Source: Parvibium lacunae
GTDB lineage: Bacteria; Pseudomonadota; Gammaproteobacteria; Burkholderiales; Burkholderiaceae_D
DNA length: 64,000 bases
NCBI RefSeq assembly: GCF_003335215.1
Contig: NZ_QPGB01000003.1
Location: 62,001 to 126,000, forward strand
Direction of reading: 5' to 3'
In this document: positions 56,230-64,000 of the stretch, one piece after another
How the letters are laid out: each line of letters begins with the position of its first letter
How positions within the stretch are numbered: the first letter of the stretch is position 1
Notes under the pieces: generated by a model
Told to the model about the DNA's origin: nothing
Database searches by the model: none
What the model saw: only the letters and a program-made list of their open reading frames with translations
Translations under genes and position numbers: made by a program

Positions 56230-56727
56230 TTATCCAAACTTTAATTGTGCGAGTGGCAGCGGCACACGCTGCTGTTTGCCAAGCAGCTCAATCAATAATA
56301 GCGCCCGCTGCTCACCCGAGGGAGCCGTGACTATGCCTTGATATTCGCCACTCAGGCCTTTTAATGGCCCAGCCATAATCGGCAAGGTTTGACCAGGCAT
56401 CGCCAACGGTTGTGTTTGCTGGGCTGTGTAGCTTAACAACCGCTGCAACAGCGCCTCATCAATTTGGGCAGGCCGATCCCCAAACCATAATAAATCAACC
56501 ACCCCAATCGTAGAGCGAATGGGTGACCAAGCCTTACTGCTAAAACTAGCTTGTAATTGAACAAACAAATAGCGCGGAAACAAAGGCTCCTGCACCGTGA
56601 CCAGCTTGCCCCTCTGCGTTTTTTCACGGGTGAGCAATGGGCAACACGCTTCATAACCCTGGCGACACAGGTTTTCCAGGGCTATGCGCTCTTGCTTGGG
56701 CTTGGAATAAATGACATACCAAGTCAT
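56230..56727 (-). CDS. rfaH: Transcription/translation regulatory protein RfaH
   Basis: 165 residues. MTWYVIYSKPKQERIALENL opens the NGN domain; EKTQRGKLVTVQEPLFPRYLFVQL (PLFPRYLFV, 48-56) and RSTIGVVDLLWFG match RfaH rather than general NusG. A short KOW-type C-terminal domain follows (about 108-165). RfaH binds ops DNA in the paused complex, keeps RNA polymerase processive and recruits ribosomes. ATG starts 2 bp after the Wzz stop, so it belongs to the same operon. An ops core lies 1.2 kb downstream. Confidence 0.93.
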   Translation of the reverse strand: MTWYVIYSKPKQERIALENLCRQGYEACCPLLTREKTQRGKLVTVQEPLFPRYLFVQLQASFSSKAWSPIRSTIGVVDLLWFGDRPAQIDEALLQRLLSYTAQQTQPLAMPGQTLPIMAGPLKGLSGEYQGIVTAPSGEQRALLLIELLGKQQRVPLPLAQLKFG

Positions 56728-56728
56728 G

Positions 56729-57895
56729 TTAACCTCTCCCTAGCCGCAATAGCTGGCGCAAACGAGCCCATTGCGCCGCTGTAGTCGGGCTCTGTGGGCG
56801 ATGCAGCGCACTACGTACAAAAACAAATAACAGTAATATAATAAACATGACCAGGGTCACCATAACGGCAATCAAGGCTTTTTTCGGTTTACTTTTACGC
56901 TCAGGCACCTCTGCTTTGTCAACAACTTGAATCAATAAGCCCTCGCGGCTTTCATCGATTTTCGCTAGCTCATATTGCTTGGTCATCAGTTCAAAGAGGG
57001 TTTCTTGGTATTTAAACTCGCGGTAGGCCCCAACATAATCACTGCTGTCTGCGGTGCGCTCACTGTCAGCCTGTTTGAGTGTGTTTAGTTGGTTACGCAG
57101 GGCGGCCAGCTCCGCCATCGCTTGCTTAAACGGCGGTGCATTCTCGGTAAGGTATGTGCGCATTGCACCCAGTTTAATTTCTTGCGCCGTAATCTGTGCC
57201 TTGAGTTGCGCCACGGCAGCCAGAGCAGACCCAGGATTCTGTTTCAGGGCAGACTCATTCACCCCCGCCGATTTCAGCCGGGTTTCACTCGTGATCAAAT
57301 CTTGTTTTATTTTCGCTAACTGCTTCTCAAAAAATACGCGGCGCTGGCTGGCTTCAGTCACGGCCAGTTCACTCAGCAGCACACTCAGTTGCTCAACATA
57401 GGCATTCGCCAGTGTGGCCGCAAACTGGGGGTCACGGTCATCCACACTCAAGGTAATCAACCCATCTTTCCCTGCGGCAATCTTTACCGCTTTTTGCAAT
57501 GCTTCGCGCACCTCAACTTTGAGTTTAAGGTCGTAATGCTCTGGCAGTTTGAAGCGGGTAGCGAGCGCATCACGAATCGCGTTTGACTGCAGAAATGAGA
57601 CGTATTGATCCATGGGGTTTTTAATGCCAGTAGCCGCACCCGCCACCCCCGCCAGCGCGCCTAATGACTGCAATGCAGACGCTGCCGCACTCTGCTGCTG
57701 TTGTGGGGGTAAAAACCGGGTGGTCGCGGTGTAAGTCGGGGGAATCACAAAGCTTACGCCCAAAGCAACCAAGCCGCACAGCAGCGGTGCCAGCACCAGT
57801 AATTTTAGGTTCTCTGCCAACGTAACGAGGATATCCAGCAAGCTGATTTCATCGGTTTCGGCTTCAGCTTGCGAGTCGATATGCGGTTGCGCCAT
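56729..57895 (-). CDS. wzz: Wzz/chain-length determinant protein
   Basis: 388 residues from the ATG at 57895 (GTG 57901 also open; AGAGGG site favours the ATG). N-terminal ISLLDILVTLAENLKLLVLAPLLCGLVALG is the first membrane helix, then PPTYTATTRFLPP, long coiled coils with Gln and Ala, and a C-terminal helix (ALIAVMVTLVMFIILLLFVFV). No Walker motifs, so it is not a BY-kinase. It should set polymer length with Wzy in the inner membrane. Confidence 0.9.
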   Translation of the reverse strand: MAQPHIDSQAEAETDEISLLDILVTLAENLKLLVLAPLLCGLVALGVSFVIPPTYTATTRFLPPQQQQSAAASALQSLGALAGVAGAATGIKNPMDQYVSFLQSNAIRDALATRFKLPEHYDLKLKVEVREALQKAVKIAAGKDGLITLSVDDRDPQFAATLANAYVEQLSVLLSELAVTEASQRRVFFEKQLAKIKQDLITSETRLKSAGVNESALKQNPGSALAAVAQLKAQITAQEIKLGAMRTYLTENAPPFKQAMAELAALRNQLNTLKQADSERTADSSDYVGAYREFKYQETLFELMTKQYELAKIDESREGLLIQVVDKAEVPERKSKPKKALIAVMVTLVMFIILLLFVFVRSALHRPQSPTTAAQWARLRQLLRLGRG

Positions 57896-57907
57896 GTTCA
57901 CCCTCTT

Positions 57908-60229
57908 TTATTTTGATAATGTGTGAATTGCTGCTGCCGCAATACCAAACTGCCCGAGCACTTGCGACCAATCTTTGAGGCCGCGCATAAAGGCGGTATA
58001 AGCACTCTCGCGATTGAGCTTTTCTGGCACCACAATGGTGTCGCCCGGCAATAATGCCTGACTTTGAACGCTGGCGCTAAACCAGGATTGCGTCGGGGCC
58101 ATAATCGAGCCGTCCGCACGGACCACAAATACACCATTCAAATCTGCCTCACGATCAACCCCAGCAATATCAAGATATTGCTGCACGGTTCGTTTGGCTT
58201 TCCAAACGAAAGCGCTGGAAGTGTTCACTGCACCTACAACAGAGATAAAGCTGGGCTTGCTGGGAATAAAAATCTTATCGGCATCCTCCAACACAATATC
58301 GGGCACATCTTGAACCTGTTTTACATCCCCCCCCAATTCAAGCGCTATGCGGCCTGTTGGCTTGAGCGTACGCAGCCGTGCCAACTGCGCTTGCTGTGCG
58401 GCCACCGCAGCTTGCTGCATACGCGCGGCATTATTGGCATCCGCTGCGCTAGTTTGGTTAGCTAGGGTCGTGGCCAACTGCGAATTCGCTTGCTGCTCAG
58501 CCCGTTGTAAGGCGCGATCTAGGTTGTCTTGCTGTAATTTGCGCGTGCTTTCGCGCGTAAAGGTCAGGCCATACAGGTAGGCTTGTTCGGTCAGGCCGCC
58601 CGCCCGCTGCAGCAACTTTTGCAGGGTTTCTCCAGGTTGCAGCTGATAAATCCCAGGCGTACGCACCTCCCCCTCCAGGCGAACAAACTGGGTTTGGCGG
58701 CTAACCGGGACCCGTACATCTTTTTTAGAAAAAATCGTAACTACATCACCCGCTTGTAATGGCAAGTTATGCAGGGGGTCTTCATCCAAAATGGCCCGCG
58801 CCAAATTAAAGGGAAGCAGCTGGGTATTGAGGTCGCGCTGGTTCAAACGCTCTATCACGGCATAGTCCCAATTGACTTCATCCAACATATTCCGTACATC
58901 GCGCTCTACTTTGTCTGCATCAGCATTTTTACCGCTCTCATATTGCACCAAAATATTTTTGCGGGTGTAGTAATCAGGGGTAATCAGCGCTTCGCGGGCG
59001 GGAATCAGGTCTTTAATCCGCATTCCTGGCTTAAAGGCATGGCGTAAAGGGCGCTCGACATTGCCCCGTAGGGTGACCGCATTTTCAAAACGCGGAGAAA
59101 TCGCAAGCAAGGTGAGCACATCGCCATCTTGCAATTTGCGGTTTAACCCGACGTCGTTAAGGGCGACTTCGTCAACTCGGCGGGCAACTTTTTGTGTTGG
59201 ATCAATTTGTTCAACCAAGACTTTGGCGGGATTCGCCAGTACAGGGGCGCCCCCCGCATACTCGAGCAATGTTGCCAAGCGAGTGTTAGGTAGTACTTCA
59301 TAAATGGCGGGTACTTTTGCCGTGCCCAATAGCGCGACTCGCGGCCCTGCTGGCGGCACGAAGACTACGTCCCCCGCAACCAACCGCAAGTCTTTAGATT
59401 TATCGCCCACCACGATCAGGTCATAAAGATCAATCTCGCCTACCGTAGTGCCCTGCCGGCGCAGCTGGATCTTGCGCATAGAGCCATTCACATTAGGGCC
59501 ACCAGCGGCAAACAGTGCGCTCAGCATCGTGGGTTGCCCGGGAACGATATAACTGCCGGGGCGCTTTACTTGCCCAACCACAAAGACGGCAACACCATTG
59601 AGCTTACCCAAAGTGACCGACACATTGAAATTACGATAGGTTTTTGCCATCTCGCTACGTACGCGGCTTTCCAGCTCATTAGGGCGTAGGCCTGCCACAC
59701 GAAAACTGCCGACACGCGGAATATTGAGTAACCCATCGCGATCAACCGTGGCTTTGAAATCAATATCAAGCGAGCCCCAAGCCCGCACCAATACCTCATC
59801 GCCAGCCCCCAGGGTGTAATCGTTGGCAACTGGAGCAAGCTCACCGGGGTTAAACCCCCGGTTTAGAAAGAGCTCGGCCCCAAAAATTGGCAGTTTTTTT
59901 CCACTGGCGCTTTGCACGAATTTTTGAAACTCGCTCTCAGGTTCTTCGCTGGGGCTATTAGTAATAGCCAGGGTATCGCTAACTGGCGTGGCGCGTTGGC
60001 CAGCACCGCGAAGTGGTGCGGGCGCGTTAGGTGTTGCAGTGTCGGTGGCTATGTTGCTTAACTGGTTGGGATTGCTGGTCGTCGTTGGCGCCGGCACACT
60101 CAAACCACTGCTTGGGCTCAGCTGCAAGGCATTTGACGCGGTTTGGCTGTTGGCCAATCCAGCCGTAAAACTGGCTGCAACCAAAAAGAGATAGCCTGCC
60201 TTGGCAAAGGTATGTGTAAAACGAGACAA
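57908..60229 (-). CDS. Polysaccharide export protein with SLBB repeats (Wza-like)
   Basis: 773 residues. A signal peptide (to about LANSQ) has no lipobox Cys, unlike E. coli Wza. A polysaccharide-export domain (YTLGAGDEVLVRAWGSLDIDF, then FRVAGLRPNELESRV) is followed by several SLBB repeats (GQVKRPGSYIVPG, GTAKVPAIYEV, LRGNVERPLRHAF, LEGEVRTPGIYQLQPGETL, VVGAVNTSSAFVWKA) and an Ala/Gln coiled coil near 575-625. It would form an export channel in the envelope. The start is TTG at 60229 with an AGGGAG ribosome site 7 bases upstream; first gene of the minus-strand run. Confidence 0.9.
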   Translation of the reverse strand: MSRFTHTFAKAGYLFLVAASFTAGLANSQTASNALQLSPSSGLSVPAPTTTSNPNQLSNIATDTATPNAPAPLRGAGQRATPVSDTLAITNSPSEEPESEFQKFVQSASGKKLPIFGAELFLNRGFNPGELAPVANDYTLGAGDEVLVRAWGSLDIDFKATVDRDGLLNIPRVGSFRVAGLRPNELESRVRSEMAKTYRNFNVSVTLGKLNGVAVFVVGQVKRPGSYIVPGQPTMLSALFAAGGPNVNGSMRKIQLRRQGTTVGEIDLYDLIVVGDKSKDLRLVAGDVVFVPPAGPRVALLGTAKVPAIYEVLPNTRLATLLEYAGGAPVLANPAKVLVEQIDPTQKVARRVDEVALNDVGLNRKLQDGDVLTLLAISPRFENAVTLRGNVERPLRHAFKPGMRIKDLIPAREALITPDYYTRKNILVQYESGKNADADKVERDVRNMLDEVNWDYAVIERLNQRDLNTQLLPFNLARAILDEDPLHNLPLQAGDVVTIFSKKDVRVPVSRQTQFVRLEGEVRTPGIYQLQPGETLQKLLQRAGGLTEQAYLYGLTFTRESTRKLQQDNLDRALQRAEQQANSQLATTLANQTSAADANNAARMQQAAVAAQQAQLARLRTLKPTGRIALELGGDVKQVQDVPDIVLEDADKIFIPSKPSFISVVGAVNTSSAFVWKAKRTVQQYLDIAGVDREADLNGVFVVRADGSIMAPTQSWFSASVQSQALLPGDTIVVPEKLNRESAYTAFMRGLKDWSQVLGQFGIAAAAIHTLSK

Positions 60230-60266
60230 CGTGACTCTCCCTGATAAGGTCGGGTACGTTGCAGCA

Positions 60267-60353
60267 TGGTGCCGGGAGAGGGAATCGAACCCTCACGATA
60301 TCTCTACCACTGGATTTTGAGTCCAGCGCGTCTACCAATTCCGCCATCCCGGC
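60267..60353 (-). tRNA. tRNA-Leu (anticodon CAA)
   Basis: The minus strand folds as an 87-nt tRNA with acceptor GCCGGGA/TCCCGGC, an anticodon stem CTGGA/TCCAG with loop CTCAAAA (anticodon CAA), a long class II variable arm, the GTTCGATTC T-loop and an encoded CCA. It decodes UUG. It lies 37 bp upstream of the SLBB gene on the same strand, at the edge of the polysaccharide region. Confidence 0.96.
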
Positions 60354-60707
60354 CAGTTGATTTCGGCTAGCAATTTACCGAGGGGCGCATTCTAACGCAA
60401 AAAAATCGTCAAATGAAATTTTTATGCCAGTTATTTGACATGATTAGCAGGCTCACTGCCAATCGCATACACCACATTACTCACTAACCGTTACCAATCT
60501 TGTTGCTGCCACGCAAACCAATGTAACTGCACTTATTTAAATCAATCTCTCATTGTAACAAAAGCCGCATGGCAAAATGATGAAAAACTGGCTTGACAGA
60601 ATAAAAAATAGGCACGCCTTGCCTCTCGCTAGAGGTATGATGCCGATCCTATTCATACAAGCCTCTCTCTGGAGGCCTAATCCTCTTTGATAAGACGATA
60701 TTAAGCC
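60354..60707. other. 354-bp intergenic region between tRNA-Leu and queA
   Basis: No gene recognised. It must hold the tRNA promoter (leftward) and the queA promoter (rightward). TTGACA boxes occur at 60435 and 60593 on the plus strand without a good -10 at 17 bp. Two short hairpins, CCTCT-CGCT-AGAGG (60622-60635) and GCCTC-TCTCTG-GAGGC (60661-60676), repeat a similar sequence in the queA leader. Confidence 0.5.
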
Positions 60708-62932
<2,225 letters not shown>

Positions 62933-63001
62933 CCCAATACCATCCTGGTGCCCACCAACCAAATGGCCGCCTGAACATAAAAAGGGAGAGAGGCTGACGT
63001 G

Positions 63002-63007
63002 TATAAT
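63002..63007 (+). promoter_or_regulatory. candidate -10 box for yajC-secD
   Basis: TATAAT, a perfect -10 hexamer, lies about 100 bp before the yajC start in the gap after tgt. No convincing -35 at 16-18 bp is visible, so the promoter is only a suggestion. Confidence 0.3.
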
Positions 63008-63105
63008 CGCCCAGCGTTTAATTTGCTGTGGGGTTGCGGCCTGAGACAGCGTCGCTCAACCAGAGTCGCTGAACCATTACATGATTTTTTGAGACAGGAG
63101 TAGCT

Positions 63106-63450
63106 GTGTTTATTTCTAATGCCTATGCACAAGCGGCTGGCGCCAGTGGCGCGGGGAGCACACTGGGTCAGTTTTTACCGTTGATTTTGATGTTCATTTT
63201 GCTGTATTTCCTGATGATTCGGCCACAAATGAAGAAAGCCAAGGAGCAGCGCGCCATGATTGAGGCCTTGGCAAAGGGCGACGAAGTCATCACCGTGGGC
63301 GGCATCCTGGGTAAAATTACGCAAGTGGATGAAGCCTACATTAATGTGGAAGTCGCGAAAGCCAATGGACAAGCGATTGAAATGACCTTGCAAAAAGGTG
63401 CCGTGCAAACCGTGTTACCCAAAGGCACGCTCAAGCAAGCGAGCAAATAA
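63106..63450 (+). CDS. yajC: Preprotein translocase subunit YajC
   Basis: 114 residues. One N-terminal membrane helix (FLPLILMFILLYFLMIRPQMKKAKEQ) with the conserved RPQ turn, then the YajC domain LAKGDEVITVGGILGKITQVDEAYINVEV. It is an accessory of SecDF in the inner membrane. The GTG start follows AGGAG by 5 bases. Followed by secD, as usual. Confidence 0.95.
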   Translation: MFISNAYAQAAGASGAGSTLGQFLPLILMFILLYFLMIRPQMKKAKEQRAMIEALAKGDEVITVGGILGKITQVDEAYINVEVAKANGQAIEMTLQKGAVQTVLPKGTLKQASK

Positions 63451-63466
63451 TCGTCAGCGGCCAGTG

Positions 63467-63488
63467 AGGGTGGGGCTAACCCCACTCT
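63467..63488 (+). other. hairpin between yajC and secD
   Basis: AGGGTGGGG-CTAA-CCCCACTCT forms a 9-bp stem (one G-T pair) with a 4-nt loop. There is no following T-tract, so it is not a typical intrinsic terminator; it may protect or attenuate the transcript. Confidence 0.5.
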
Positions 63489-63589
63489 TCGGCGTGATGC
63501 TCCCCTTTCGCTGAATGGATCCCGGCATTCGCGCACGCTCACCAGCCCACTAGCAGCATGCTTCAACTATTTCATATCACTGATCAATT

Positions 63590-64000
63590 ATGAATCGCTA
63601 TTCGCTGTGGAAATACACTTTAATTGCGGCCACCCTGGTTTTAGGGTTGCTCTATACCTTGCCCAACTTCTATGGCGAAGCCCCTGCAGTTCAGATTTCT
63701 GCAGGTAAAGCGACTACCCGCATCGAACCTGCGTTGGCGGGCCAAATCGAACAAACCCTCAAAGCAGCAGCGCTGCCCTATAAAAGCGTGAGTTATGAGG
63801 CCGTCGGCCAGCAGCACTCAGTCCGTGTCCGCGTTGGAGATACCGAAACCCAACTCAAAGTACAAGATGCCGTCAACAAACTGCTGAACCCCGTCGCCAA
63901 TGACCCCCAGTATGCCGTCGCGCTCAATTTACTCTCTAATACGCCGGCCTGGCTTGAAAGCCTGCGTGCGCAGCCGATGTACCTGGGCCTAGATTTACGT
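63590..64000 (+). CDS. secD: Protein translocase subunit SecD (N-terminal part)
   Basis: 137 codons before the window ends. MNRYSLWKYTLIAATLVLGLLYTLPNFYG gives the first membrane helix; ANDPQYAVALNLLSNTPAWL and MYLGLDLR, leading into the GG(V/I)HF region, are SecD-typical. It uses the proton gradient to support Sec export with SecF. The ATG at 63590 is 139 bp after yajC. No strong Shine-Dalgarno is visible. Confidence 0.93.
   Translation, partial: MNRYSLWKYTLIAATLVLGLLYTLPNFYGEAPAVQISAGKATTRIEPALAGQIEQTLKAAALPYKSVSYEAVGQQHSVRVRVGDTETQLKVQDAVNKLLNPVANDPQYAVALNLLSNTPAWLESLRAQPMYLGLDLR

Noticed and set aside
63467-63488. Intrinsic terminator between yajC and secD
   Set aside because: The stem is good but no T-tract follows, and yajC-secD are normally co-transcribed.

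Overview
The window looks like a chromosomal LPS-core and O-antigen/capsule region of a mesophilic betaproteobacterium. The flanking gene order supports this: DUF748 gene, MacA/MacB-type efflux, pcm, rhodanese, tolC, waaA, waaC and waaE on the left, and tRNA-Leu, queA, tgt, yajC, secD on the right. The genus cannot be fixed from sequence alone. Housekeeping genes at both ends are visibly richer in GC than several blocks inside the cluster (about 15-23 kb and 39-48 kb), as expected for horizontally acquired polysaccharide genes. No transposase, CRISPR array or rRNA is visible.

1-7.9 kb (+ strand): the end of a DUF748 envelope protein, a three-gene MacA/MacB-type exporter whose adaptor carries an inserted Spy/CpxP-like segment, a TetR regulator, a Pcm-family methyltransferase, a rhodanese and a TolC-family channel. 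7.9-13.6 kb: inner-core LPS genes (waaA, waaC on -, waaE on +), a UDP-glucuronate-epimerase-like gene and rfbD (+).

13.6-25.3 kb (- strand): one tightly overlapping operon: gmd, a GDP-fucose-synthase/ColC-like gene, a ColD-type 3-dehydratase, an FkbM methyltransferase, a GT10 and a GT11 fucosyltransferase-family enzyme, a flippase, a GalE-like epimerase, two more glycosyltransferases and manB. With manC this predicts GDP-L-colitose (3,6-dideoxy-L-galactose). 25.4-28.2 kb (+): wbpL- and wbpM-like genes, divergent from gmd.

28.2-60.2 kb (- strand): a continuous run of co-directional genes. From its 5' end it reads: Wza-like SLBB protein, Wzz, RfaH, a WecA-like transferase, a 188-bp control region, an EPS-associated MarR regulator, then a CMP-legionaminic acid module (legB, legC, legG, legI, legH/neuD-like, ptmE, ptmF, legF, ptmA), two Gfo/Idh-type oxidoreductases, an SGNH hydrolase, Wzx, Wzy and a candidate nonulosonate transferase. 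It continues with a UDP-N-acetyl-L-fucosamine/acetamidino module (wbuXYZ, fnlABC, a WbuB-like GT4), rfbB, rfbA, rfbC and manC.

The most interesting reading is regulatory. RfaH is encoded just upstream of a perfect ops core (GGCGGTAG with the expected T at position 11), which precedes an SD-less MarR gene and about 27 kb of polysaccharide genes. A perfect 16-bp palindrome lies in the same leader. Chemically, the locus predicts colitose, L-FucNAc/L-FucNAm, L-rhamnose and legionaminic acid, with two flippases and two initiating transferases but only one recognisable polymerase, so two surface glycans may be encoded side by side.

Last part, 60.3-64 kb: tRNA-Leu(CAA), then queA-tgt (queuosine) and yajC-secD (Sec translocon accessory), with secD running off the window.
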